Assembly: GCA_022361135.1 (NCBI GenBank)
Contig: JAKSBM010001054.1
Location: forward strand, 1 to 22,331
DNA: 22,331 bases
Source: Desulfobacterales bacterium
GTDB taxonomy: Bacteria; Desulfobacterota; Desulfobacteria; Desulfobacterales; Desulfobacteraceae
Direction of reading: 5' to 3'
Position numbers and translations under genes: made by a program. This document shows, in pieces, positions 1 to 8,362 of this stretch. The notes under the pieces were generated by a model. The model saw only the letters and a program-made list of their open reading frames with translations. It ran no database searches and had not been told where the DNA came from. The number at the start of each line of letters is the position of its first letter. Positions within the stretch are counted from its first letter, which is position 1.

Positions 1-1358
1 GAGCCGGAAACCGTCACCCCACCGGATGAAGAGGCCACCAAGGTTCCCGATCCCGCAGCAATGGTCAGGGTAAAATTGGATCCGGTGGAATCCACATCGG
101 AAAGGGTCATGGCAGAGAGGTCGAGGTTGCCTGTTTGATCTTCGGTCACCGTTATGGATGTGGGGATATTTGATAGCGATGGGGCGTCATTCACAGCTGT
201 GATGTCAACCTGAACCGAGCCCAGATTGACCTGGCCGCTGCCATCCTGATCGTTTGCAACCAGAGAAAGGGAGTCGACGCCGCTTCCGTTGAGGTTGAGG
301 GTGCCGGTGTACTGGATGTTGGAGGCTGTGTTCAAGAATGAATCAATATCCGTCACTGTACCGGTGAGGGTCAATGAACTGCCGCCGGATCCGGTGACGG
401 TGACGCCTCCGCCCGAAACTGCAGTCAGGGTTCCTGAACCTGCACCGATAAGGAGGGTGAAGTTGGAACCAGTGGAGTCCATATCTCCAATTGTCAGGCT
501 GGAGAGATCCACGTTTGAAGCCACGTCTTCATTCGCGGTGACGGTGAGGGGCAGACCGGCGATTTGCGGCGCATCGTTGACATTGGTAATATCGACCTGA
601 ACTGTTCCCAGGGAAACATTCCCACTTCCGTCCTGGTCGTCCCCGGTAAGGGTAAGGGTGTCGGCGTTGGTTCCCTGGACATTGGCTGCCCCGGTGTATT
701 GAATATTGGAGCTGGTGTTCAGATAGGTGTTGATATTGGCCACCGATCCCACCAGGGAGAGGGTACCGGTTCCCGATCCGGATATGGTGATATTTGGATC
801 CGAAGTTGCCGTGAGTGTTCCTGAGCCTGCTGTAATGGACAGGTTGAAATCCGGATCCGTGGAATCCACATCCGCCAGGGTCAGTGCGGATAGGTCAAGG
901 TTGGAAAGGGTATCTTCGGTCATGGTGACCGAAGTAGGAAGGCCGGAAATGGTTGGGGCATCATTCACAGCATTAATATTGATTTCAATGTTGGGGTTCG
1001 AAATCAGGTTTGCACTTCCGTCGGTGACGGAAACAGTTATGTTTGCCGCCTTTGCCCCATGGACGTCCAATGGGCCCTGGTATCGGATATTGCTTGTGGT
1101 GTCCAGGTAGGTGTTAATGTCTGCGGCCGAGCCGGAGAGCCTCAGGTTGGTGGCGTTGAGAAGGGTTGCTGTTACCCCTGATCCCACCCCCGATCCGTCG
1201 GCCGGGGTGGCAAAGCTGCCCACATCCGCAGACAGGGTGAGGGTCAGATTATCCCCGTCGACATCGGCCACGGTGACCCCTGACAGATCCACATTGGAAA
1301 GGGTATCTTCATTTATGGTGATATCCATGGGGGTACCGGCGATGGTGGGGGCATTATT
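1..1358 (-). repeat. Tandem cadherin/VCBS-like protein repeats
   Basis: Within the giant protein, the NAP/NDAP motif recurs with its N codon beginning (minus strand) at 1355, 965, 578 and 191. The periods are 390, 387 and 387 nt, that is 130, 129 and 129 residues. Each unit repeats the blocks ITxxED, SNxDLSxxTxxDxDs, AGSGTL, SGSG, INTYLxTxSNIxYxG and DGSGxVxLGxVxVDI. Aspartate-rich positions such as ADVDS are typical of calcium-binding beta-sandwich repeats, but calcium binding is inferred. The array continues beyond the left edge. Confidence 0.85.
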
Positions 1359-2495
1359 TGAGACCACATTATCGATGACCAGGTCGTCGATGAGTGCGGA
1401 CATTGTACTGTCCGAGGTTGAAATTCGTAATTCCGTTATCCCTGTGAAATTGAGCGACGGAGTGGTTGAACCATAGCCATAAATGGAGCCGGTGGTATAA
1501 CTTTGGGGGGTATCTGTTGTGAAGACAAAGGTTTCATAGTTGTAGGAATAGTTTTGAACTGTGATCGCGGTGACGTCAAATGTGGCTCCATCGGCAAAGC
1601 GGATTATCACTTCCGATTCTGTGGGGGTGTTTTTGCCCCCGCCGGCTAAGACCATATCATTCACGGCATAGGTTGAGACATCGGTACCATCAATAATTAA
1701 TGTTGTGCTGCCATATGTGAATTCTGCGTTGGAGGAGGCTGCGCCATTGTATGCGCCTGAATTTGCGATGGAATATGCGTTGAAGTCAATGGTCTGGGAG
1801 GTTAATACATGGAAGAAATCCTTGGTGCTTTTGGCATCAAATGCCGGTTCTGTTTCAATATTTCCCACATGGACTTCCAGCTCCCAATCCCCGCCCAGGT
1901 TATTGGTGCCCGTGAGATCGTCGGAGGCAGCAATGTCTGCATCGGTTTTAATGGCCAGTTCTTCAATGAAATCCATCCCTTCCTGGGTTTGGCCCACTTC
2001 GCAGCCGTAGAGCAAAATATCTCCGTCCGAAGCCAGGGCCGAGCCAATGGCGGCCAGGCTTTGGCTGTATTGATTCAGGGTCTCCTGGGAGAGGAGGGCG
2101 TTGCCCAATCGGAATTCCCCCTGACTGCCGTGGGAGAGAATGTGCAGAGAATCGATGGTTCCCATATTACTGAGGGTCTGGGCCAGCGTTTCAAGACTGT
2201 TTTCGGATCCGGAAATGAGAATAACGTCCAGGCCGGCGTCCCGGGCGGCCTGGGAGAGGATTTCATGGTCTTCAACTCCGGTGTCAATGACGGCCACCCC
2301 CCGCCCCGACCCCGGGGTGATATCAAGGGCGGCCAGTAGGGTGTTGTCCGTTGGGGTGACTTCGCTATCCGGGCTGACCGGTGCGGTGATTTCAGCCGCG
2401 GCATCGCCCATGGCTCCGTCATACATGAGCCGTTGTTCCAGTGGGGCGATGAGCCCCTTATGCCATAATTGGTTTTTAGGGGGAGTTTTTCCCAT
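1..2495 (-). CDS. DUF4347 domain giant repeat protein (probable secreted adhesin), partial
   Basis: The reading frame is open from ATG 2495 down to base 1 (831 codons) with no stop, so the C-terminus lies outside the window. Residues 1-60 carry no hydrophobic Sec signal but contain LEQRLMYDG at 19-27, resembling the LEPR-type N-terminal motif of large repetitive surface proteins. Residues about 65-230 match DUF4347: LHILSHGSQGEF with H122 and DILLYGCEVG with C165, ending in DLTGTNNLGGDWELE. A non-repeat beta-rich stretch follows. Then come cadherin/VCBS-like units, each opening with (N)NDAP and followed by an ED..SN.DLS block, about 129 residues per unit. It starts 22 nt after the metalloprotease stop codon, so it belongs to that operon and is its likely export substrate. 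Family knowledge: such proteins are usually surface adhesins or matrix proteins. The binding partner is unknown. Confidence 0.88.
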   Translation of the reverse strand, partial: MGKTPPKNQLWHKGLIAPLEQRLMYDGAMGDAAAEITAPVSPDSEVTPTDNTLLAALDITPGSGRGVAVIDTGVEDHEILSQAARDAGLDVILISGSENSLETLAQTLSNMGTIDSLHILSHGSQGEFRLGNALLSQETLNQYSQSLAAIGSALASDGDILLYGCEVGQTQEGMDFIEELAIKTDADIAASDDLTGTNNLGGDWELEVHVGNIETEPAFDAKSTKDFFHVLTSQTIDFNAYSIANSGAYNGAASSNAEFTYGSTTLIIDGTDVSTYAVNDMVLAGGGKNTPTESEVIIRFADGATFDVTAITVQNYSYNYETFVFTTDTPQSYTTGSIYGYGSTTPSLNFTGITELRISTSDSTMSALIDDLVIDNVVSNNAPTIAGTPMDITINEDTLSNVDLSGVTVADVDGDNLTLTLSADVGSFATPADGSGVGSGVTATLLNATNLRLSGSAADINTYLDTTSNIRYQGPLDVHGAKAANITVSVTDGSANLISNPNIEININAVNDAPTISGLPTSVTMTEDTLSNLDLSALTLADVDSTDPDFNLSITAGSGTLTATSDPNITISGSGTGTLSLVGSVANINTYLNTSSNIQYTGAANVQGTNADTLTLTGDDQDGSGNVSLGTVQVDITNVNDAPQIAGLPLTVTANEDVASNVDLSSLTIGDMDSTGSNFTLLIGAGSGTLTAVSGGGVTVTGSGGSSLTLTGTVTDIDSFLNTASNIQYTGTLNLNGSGVDSLSLVANDQDGSGQVNLGSVQVDITAVNDAPSLSNIPTSITVTEDQTGNLDLSAMTLSDVDSTGSNFTLTIAAGSGTLVASSSGGVTVSG

Positions 2496-2517
2496 GGTGC
2501 ATACCTCGCATATGGGG

Positions 2518-4650
2518 TTAAAATTCGCTTTCCCGGATGAAAACCGAGAGGGCATAGTGCCAAGCACGGATCGCCGGGCTTTCCGGCCGGGCATGGATCC
2601 GGACTTGTCCGGGCAGCCGGTGGAAAAACCCTGTCACCGGGATTGGGATTTCCAGGGTGACCTGATACACGCTCTTTTCCGGCTTCAGCTCCCGGGCCGG
2701 GGTCTGCCTTACCGGGATGGGACCGCCATGGACCGATGCCAATTCACCATGGGGAAGGAGTGCCATGGCCGTGGTGGCGATTTCCGTGACCACGGCGGTG
2801 TGGGGTGTGGGCTGTGGGCCGTAAAAGAGGGCCGATGCGTTTTCGGGGATTCTGTGGAGTTGGTTTTCCTTCAGGTACGCGGTGATGCGGTTGAATTCAG
2901 GGGAAACAATCATGGCCATGGGTTGGTTTTCCCGGACCCATTGACCCGGTGTCTGCTGTATGAGCTGGCTGACCCGGCCATTCCCCGGCGCCGTGATTCG
3001 ACCCTGCCGAATTTGTTTCTCTATGCCCTTAAGGTCGGTTTGAACCTGAATCCATTGCTGGGTCAGGATATCCAATTCATTGAGATCCTTGGGAGAGGCG
3101 ATGTGGCGGTCCAGGCGTATTTGTATGTAATCGGCCCTTCGGAGGAGCATGGTCTTCTTTTTTTCAAGCTCCGGCATGACAAGTTCAAAGAGCAGCTCTC
3201 CGGTGTTAACCTGTTGGCCCGGTTGAACATGGATTTGTTTGAGTAAACCACTGGCCTGGGAATAGACGGTTGTCGTTTCCCTGGCTTCCAGGACCGCGGG
3301 TAGGGTAAGCCGGCTTTGCCAAGGGACGAAGGCCGTCAGGAGTATGACAGTGACGATTCCCAGGCTGAGTATGAGGCGGCCGTTGATGCGGATCAGGCCT
3401 GGGATTTCTCTCCATGCCTTGATTTCCTTGAGAATCGGATTGAGGATCAGGGTGTGGATTTCAAAGAGAAACAGGGCGATGCCCAGTCCCTTGAAGGTGA
3501 AATAGTATAGCATGAGGGCGATGCCGGTGAATAGGAAAAATCGATAGACCCAGGTGGCATAGGCATAGGAAATGAACAGCGCCCTTCTTCCACGGGGAAG
3601 GGATTCCGGCGGCGGGTGAACCGTTCCAAAAATGAGTTGTCTCAGGTGGTGACGGGCCAGGGAAAAGGCTCTGGGCTGGAGATTTTCCGCCCCCAGGGCA
3701 TCGGCCAGGGCATAGTAACCGTCAAAGCGCATGAATGGAAGCAGATTGATAGCCAGGCTGGAAATGAGGCTGGTGGTGGCAATGAGGAGCATGAGGCTTT
3801 TTAAAATTCCCACATCCATGAAATTCCATAAAAAGCCTGCAAGGCAGGCCAGGGCCAGTTCAACCTTTATTCCCGCCAGGGCAATGGCCAGCCGTTGTCG
3901 TGGTGAGGGGAGCCGCCAGGCATCGGTGGTGTCGGTGTAAAAGAGGGGGTAGAGGAGGAAAAAGGCCATTCCCATGATGGGGACTCTACAGCCCAGTCGT
4001 TTGGCCGTATAGGCGTGTCCCAATTCATGGAGGGCCTTGACTCCGAAGAGGCATGCACCAAATGCCAGGGCACCCCCTGGGGTGAAAAAATGGGGGATTC
4101 CACCCAAAAAGCCTTCCCATTGACGGATGATCATGAACAGGCCGATCAATCCCAGCAAACGAATGCCCCATCTGGGCCATGGATGGAAAAAGAAGGCCGC
4201 CAGGGGAAGGATGCGGGTGAGGAATCGGTCCGGGTTGACCAAGGGGATGCGGAAATAGAGGAAGTGGGTCAAAAGAAACTGGAGGGGATTTTGGGGGGCC
4301 TGGTTTTGTTCGTGGGCCTTGCGCAGGGCAGATCGGGTCGGGGCATCCTCGGTGGTGGTCAACCCTTTGGTCCGCAGAAAGTCGATGAATTGGTCCAGCA
4401 CCTCCATGTCAAGGCCCCTGTGGATTTTAGGAAGGGAGGAAAGCCATTGTTTTAGGGGCAGGCCCGGTTGCCATCGGGAAAGCATGGTAAAGGCGTCCTG
4501 GCCAAGCCGGTAGTAGGCATTGGCCACGGGATCGTGGAGGAGCCAGCCCGGGGAACCGTCTTCACCGGGAGCGGCCGTGGAGATGCTCAGGTCCTGCCTC
4601 AGGGGGGGGAGGCGTTCCTGGGCGGCATGGGGTTTCATAAACGCCACCAT
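2518..4650 (-). CDS. PqqD-like / M50 site-2-type metalloprotease / HlyD fusion (exporter core)
   Basis: This 710-residue protein has three parts. Residues about 15-105 look like a PqqD-type peptide-binding domain (HDPVANAYYRLGQDAF). Residues about 145-440 are a multi-pass membrane domain with the M50 zinc motif HELGH (208-212) and the distal aspartate motif LLPFMRFDGYY (D310). Residues about 445-710 are a HlyD-like adaptor region with a lipoyl/barrel-sandwich half (SQASGLLKQIHVQPGQQV), a coiled coil and a second half after GRITAPGNGRVS. The active-site residues are intact, so a working protease is plausible. I chose ATG 4650 because it overlaps the upstream stop as TGATG with GGTGGGGA before it; an in-frame ATG at 4665 would add five residues. 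Inference: it may cleave or thread the giant substrate. No ATPase is visible in the operon. Confidence 0.88.
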   Translation of the reverse strand: MVAFMKPHAAQERLPPLRQDLSISTAAPGEDGSPGWLLHDPVANAYYRLGQDAFTMLSRWQPGLPLKQWLSSLPKIHRGLDMEVLDQFIDFLRTKGLTTTEDAPTRSALRKAHEQNQAPQNPLQFLLTHFLYFRIPLVNPDRFLTRILPLAAFFFHPWPRWGIRLLGLIGLFMIIRQWEGFLGGIPHFFTPGGALAFGACLFGVKALHELGHAYTAKRLGCRVPIMGMAFFLLYPLFYTDTTDAWRLPSPRQRLAIALAGIKVELALACLAGFLWNFMDVGILKSLMLLIATTSLISSLAINLLPFMRFDGYYALADALGAENLQPRAFSLARHHLRQLIFGTVHPPPESLPRGRRALFISYAYATWVYRFFLFTGIALMLYYFTFKGLGIALFLFEIHTLILNPILKEIKAWREIPGLIRINGRLILSLGIVTVILLTAFVPWQSRLTLPAVLEARETTTVYSQASGLLKQIHVQPGQQVNTGELLFELVMPELEKKKTMLLRRADYIQIRLDRHIASPKDLNELDILTQQWIQVQTDLKGIEKQIRQGRITAPGNGRVSQLIQQTPGQWVRENQPMAMIVSPEFNRITAYLKENQLHRIPENASALFYGPQPTPHTAVVTEIATTAMALLPHGELASVHGGPIPVRQTPARELKPEKSVYQVTLEIPIPVTGFFHRLPGQVRIHARPESPAIRAWHYALSVFIRESEF

Positions 4651-6005
4651 CAGATTCCCCACCATTGACGCAGGCTGGTTATGGGACGGCGGAATAAATA
4701 ATAAAATAGGGTGACCGATTCCCCATATACTTTGGCCGTTCCGGTGAGTCCCAGGCGGGGGCTTGGGGACCCGGGGTCCAATGCCGCTGTGACCACATAG
4801 GCCAGGTCTCCCCTGTCCGTGGGCCGGGGATCATACTCAAACCTTAGGATTCGACCTTCAAGGGAAGAAAGGGGGTCCTGGTCCAGGAATAGGCGGACCC
4901 GGTTGCCGGGTTGGAGGACCAGGGCATCCTTTACAGGAAGCATGATTTCGATTTCCACCTTGCTGGGGTCGGCCACCTGGAGAATGGCCTCCCCCGGGCT
5001 TACTGGTCTACCCTGCCAATGGTCGGGCCGGCTGAGAACAGCCACCCCGTTTTTTTCCGCACGGAGTATGGATTTTTCCAATCGGTCCTGGGCATAGTCC
5101 AATTCCGCCCGGCAGAGATCCGTTCTCGCTTCAAGCTCGGCCAGGGCTTCCCGGTTGTCTGCATCGCTGAAGGAGGCACGCTCGGCCCGTTTTAACTGGG
5201 CCATTGCCACCTCCAGGGTTTTGGCCGATACCTGGACCTGGTTCTGCATTTCCGTATCGTCCAGCCGGGCAAGGATCTGGCCGGGCACCACGGGCTGGTT
5301 GGGTTGAACCAGGACCCGTTCCACCACTCCCTGGACCGGTGAGGTGAGGACAAAGGCGTCCAGCGGGACCACCCGGGCCTGGCCCAGGACCGAAAGGGTC
5401 ACCGGGAAAAACATGGCCAGGCAGGCCAGGGCCGCCAGGACAATGGAAAGGGAGGGGCGGGTCAGCCACCGCCCCAGGGGCAGTGGAGTGGGGCGATTAT
5501 GGAACCCCTGGAGGGCGTGGGCATAACTCAGTCCCAGGTGGTCGAGCAGGGTTTGTTCGCTGGGATTGTTCCAATTTGGATGGCGGGCCAGCCAGAGGAT
5601 GCCCAAAAGACCGTGCACCGGGGAGATCAGGGGGAGCCAGAAGACATGGGGTGGGCTGAGGCGATCCCGTTCTTCAATGCAGTCCCGGGGCAGTTCTTCC
5701 CAGGAAAGGGCATGGGGGGAAAGGCGTTCCGGTCCATGGTTTTCCAGGGCTGCGGTTTTTTCCACCCAGTGGATAAATGGACTGGTGGTATCCGGGGCGG
5801 CCATGCCGGAAACCGATTTGACCCTGGGGGCCTTTCCCGAAGGGGGGAAGGTGAGAAGCGCGACCTGGTCACAGGGGATGAGATTGCCTGTTTCATTGGC
5901 AATGATAAATTCCAGGGATTTCAGGGAAGGGGCGTTGCGAAGATTTTTTTCCAATTCAAATAGGGTGGCGAGTTTGTCCTGGCTGGCATCATGGTTTGTC
6001 TTCAT
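4650..6005 (-). CDS. GAF-like domain fused to HlyD-type membrane fusion protein
   Basis: The protein has 451 residues. Residues about 10-168 resemble a GAF domain (LEFIIANETGNLIPCDQVAL, then a WLPLISPVHGLLGILWL core strand). One transmembrane helix lies at about 184-208. Next is a lipoyl/barrel-sandwich half (LTSPVQGVVERVLVQPNQ), an alpha-helical hairpin at about 250-315, the second lipoyl half and a beta-barrel. Expected topology is GAF in the cytoplasm and adaptor in the periplasm. The start ATG overlaps the preceding gene's stop as ATGA, and its own stop overlaps the next start as TGATG, so the three proteins are translationally coupled. Role by family: a bridge between the inner-membrane exporter and the TolC-like channel. 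Ligand sensing by the GAF part is inference. Confidence 0.85.
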   Translation of the reverse strand: MKTNHDASQDKLATLFELEKNLRNAPSLKSLEFIIANETGNLIPCDQVALLTFPPSGKAPRVKSVSGMAAPDTTSPFIHWVEKTAALENHGPERLSPHALSWEELPRDCIEERDRLSPPHVFWLPLISPVHGLLGILWLARHPNWNNPSEQTLLDHLGLSYAHALQGFHNRPTPLPLGRWLTRPSLSIVLAALACLAMFFPVTLSVLGQARVVPLDAFVLTSPVQGVVERVLVQPNQPVVPGQILARLDDTEMQNQVQVSAKTLEVAMAQLKRAERASFSDADNREALAELEARTDLCRAELDYAQDRLEKSILRAEKNGVAVLSRPDHWQGRPVSPGEAILQVADPSKVEIEIMLPVKDALVLQPGNRVRLFLDQDPLSSLEGRILRFEYDPRPTDRGDLAYVVTAALDPGSPSPRLGLTGTAKVYGESVTLFYYLFRRPITSLRQWWGI

Positions 6006-6796
6006 TCCACCCCCGCGGCCTGGTCCAGGACAATTTCAGGGGCGGGGAATCGGACCGTGGTGGTCATGCCCGGCAACAAGCCGGTATTCCCAGCGCTGAG
6101 TCGTCCCTTGATTTTTACCATTTTACTCACCGGATCCACCCCTGCACCCACCGCAGCAATGGTTGCCATGATTTCCCCCCGGCCTTCGTCCAGCAGCACC
6201 CTGAATCTCAACCCTGGTTTAAGCCAGGTCAGCCATTTGGACGGGGCCAAGACTTCAATTTCCAGGTCGTCGGAGCTGACCAGTTCGAAAATCTTTTGGT
6301 TGGGGGCCACGGTTTCATATACCCTGGTAAAACTGGATACCAATCGTCCATTGAATGGGGCACGGATGGCGCACCGCGAAAGGCTGAGGCGGGCAATTTC
6401 CATCTCAGCCATGCGAGATTTAACTTCGGCTTCTGCCAGGGCTACGGATAGACCGCCCACGGATTCCAGAAGGGCCAGTTTTCGCATGTTTCCCAGCTTG
6501 GCCCGGGCGGCTTCCAGTTCGGCTTCGGCCTTTTTGGTCTGGGCACGGAATAGGCCGTCGTCAAAGGCCACCAGCAGATCCCCTTTTTTGAAGGTTTCTC
6601 CCTCGGTGACGGCAATGTGCTGGATAACACCGGAGATTTGGCTGGATATGATGGGTTTGTGGGCGGCCACAATGATCCCCCGGGCTGTATAATGGCCGGG
6701 GGCTTCGGCCCGGGTGGAAGACGCAAAAAAGCCGATGCCGAAAAGGAGCAGCAAAACCCCGGCAAGCCGGGTATGTTTAATGGGGTATCTATGCAT
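6002..6796 (-). CDS. Periplasmic adaptor (RND/HlyD-type membrane fusion protein)
   Basis: The protein has 264 residues. It begins with a cleavable signal peptide (hydrophobic residues 11-25, probable cleavage after TRA30). A barrel-sandwich half follows (SSQISGVIQHIAVTEGETFKKGD, about 51-73), then a helical hairpin (about 80-140), the second half (CAIRAPFNGRLVSSF) and a beta-barrel with the PGMTTTVRFP ending typical of RND-type adaptors. It lacks a transmembrane anchor and is shorter than usual RND adaptors. It starts 3 nt after the TolC-like gene's stop and overlaps the next gene by 4 nt. With the GAF-HlyD and M50-HlyD proteins, this gives three separate adaptor domains in one operon, an unusual number for one exporter. 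Confidence 0.88.
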   Translation of the reverse strand: MHRYPIKHTRLAGVLLLLFGIGFFASSTRAEAPGHYTARGIIVAAHKPIISSQISGVIQHIAVTEGETFKKGDLLVAFDDGLFRAQTKKAEAELEAARAKLGNMRKLALLESVGGLSVALAEAEVKSRMAEMEIARLSLSRCAIRAPFNGRLVSSFTRVYETVAPNQKIFELVSSDDLEIEVLAPSKWLTWLKPGLRFRVLLDEGRGEIMATIAAVGAGVDPVSKMVKIKGRLSAGNTGLLPGMTTTVRFPAPEIVLDQAAGVE

Positions 6797-6799
6797 AAA

Positions 6800-8362
6800 T
6801 TATGATTTGGGTTTGGGGAGGTAATATTCCAGGCCTTCCACATCCACGAGGCTGGACTTCTGCCAGTTTTCCATGTGCGTTTTTATGCTGACGGTCAGAC
6901 CTCGCAGGGTCCAGCCATCTATGAAGGGGGGGACGGGATCCACGCCCATGGTCCATAGGAGGCGGCCAAAATTATTCTGCATCTCTGCATAGGCGGCATC
7001 CCGCCTGAATTTGGCCAGGAGTCGGTTGAGTTCCTGACCAATCACCGCCTGCTGGCCGTCGGAACCGGATTTCTTGGCATTGGTTTTTTGTTTCAGGATT
7101 CTGTCTTCCACCATGAAAATCAGGTTTTCCAGCTCAAATTCCCGGGCACTCTGGATGTGGGCGGCCTTGGCCAGGTGGACCTGCATGAGAATTGTGGAGG
7201 ACATGAGCAAGTGCTGTTGGTGTTTGAGGGCCTGGTCCACCTCTGCATTTTTAAGGGTTTTGGGCATTTTCAGGATGTTGAGCAGGGAGCCGGAGAGGCG
7301 GCCTCCAAAATCATACCAGGAGTGGTTCACCAGGTAGGAGTTGCTGTCGTAGTTCCACCCAGCATCCAGGTTGAGATTGGGGAGTAGGCTGAGCAGGGCC
7401 CGCCGGGTTTCCTTTTGGCTGATGCGAATCTGGTACCGGCCTTCCATGAGTTCGGGGCGGCTGAGCAGGGCGATTTTTTCCATGGTTTTCACATTCCATG
7501 AAATGGGTGTCTGCAGGGGGACCTCATCCCCGGGGTCGGCAATGGTGAAGTTGGTCTGGGGGGAGACGCCCATGAGGTGGGCCAATTCGGATTTGGCACC
7601 CATGAGTTCCTTATTCAGCCTTTCCAGGGTCCGGAGCATATTGAGCAGGGAGCGTTGGTACTCCAGGGCAGTGACCGGAGCATCCAGACGTTGGGCTTCG
7701 ATTTGTCGGGAGGCCTCCAGCATTTTTTTTACCTTTTCCATGAGCGGAGGTACCTGTTTCTGGAGTCTCTGGGCGGAGAGGGCTTCCCACCAGCTGGTGC
7801 CCACGTCGTTGATGATATTGTGGATGGTTTTCCGCTCTGCCTCCCGGGCAATGAGATATCGATCGCTTTCCTGCTGGGCCTTCACATAGGAGAGACCAAA
7901 ATCAAGGATGCTCCAGGTGAATGCGGCATCCCCGTTATGCTTTTCCCTGTCCTGGGAGATGGAGGCCTCAAGGGATTCCTGGCCCGTTAAGAAGGATTGA
8001 CTGGAGGATGCGCTGTCGTTGTCCCGTTGCATGTAACCGGCGTTGAAGGCGATGTCCGGAAGCATATCGTACCGGGTCAGCTTGGCCTGGCTCAGGGAAA
8101 GCCCCGATTTCATCAGGTAGATGCGATACTCCCGGTTGTATTTTATGGCCCGGGCCATGGCTTCGTAGAGGGTGACCGGTGCCTTCATCGATTCCTGCTC
8201 CAGGGCCAGGGTGGCCAGGTCAGACCGGGCCTTCTGCCAGAGTTCATTTTTACCCATTTTCTCGGGGTGGAGGGCGCATCCTGCGATGAAGAATACCGCC
8301 CCAAGGAGGGCCAGCTGTTTGAGGGCCCGGGTAAATGGATATCTATTTATTTTAAGCTGCAT
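6800..8362 (-). CDS. TolC-family outer-membrane channel lipoprotein
   Basis: The protein has 520 residues. It carries a lipoprotein signal peptide with the lipobox IAGC (acylated C29), as in OprM/NodT-type outer-membrane factors. The rest is the duplicated long-helix and beta-barrel pattern of TolC: repeated helical segments (AEAERK, SAQRLQKQVPPLMEKVKKM, ALEYQRSLLNMLRTLERLNKEL), and a second half starting near RPELMEGRYQIRISQKETRRA. It is the first gene of the secretion operon, with only 3 nt to the adaptor gene. The role is the exit duct across the outer membrane. No strong Shine-Dalgarno precedes ATG 8362, so the exact start is less certain, although the signal peptide fits it. Confidence 0.88.
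   Translation of the reverse strand: MQLKINRYPFTRALKQLALLGAVFFIAGCALHPEKMGKNELWQKARSDLATLALEQESMKAPVTLYEAMARAIKYNREYRIYLMKSGLSLSQAKLTRYDMLPDIAFNAGYMQRDNDSASSSQSFLTGQESLEASISQDREKHNGDAAFTWSILDFGLSYVKAQQESDRYLIAREAERKTIHNIINDVGTSWWEALSAQRLQKQVPPLMEKVKKMLEASRQIEAQRLDAPVTALEYQRSLLNMLRTLERLNKELMGAKSELAHLMGVSPQTNFTIADPGDEVPLQTPISWNVKTMEKIALLSRPELMEGRYQIRISQKETRRALLSLLPNLNLDAGWNYDSNSYLVNHSWYDFGGRLSGSLLNILKMPKTLKNAEVDQALKHQQHLLMSSTILMQVHLAKAAHIQSAREFELENLIFMVEDRILKQKTNAKKSGSDGQQAVIGQELNRLLAKFRRDAAYAEMQNNFGRLLWTMGVDPVPPFIDGWTLRGLTVSIKTHMENWQKSSLVDVEGLEYYLPKPKS

Noticed and set aside
1..1358. CRISPR-like regular repetition
   Set aside because: The 387-390 nt period is in frame and encodes cadherin/VCBS-like protein repeats; there are no short identical repeats with unique spacers.
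2140..3246. 368-residue plus-strand open frame
   Set aside because: It runs across the gene junction and antisense to the DUF4347 and M50 genes, with no domain and no ribosome-binding site.
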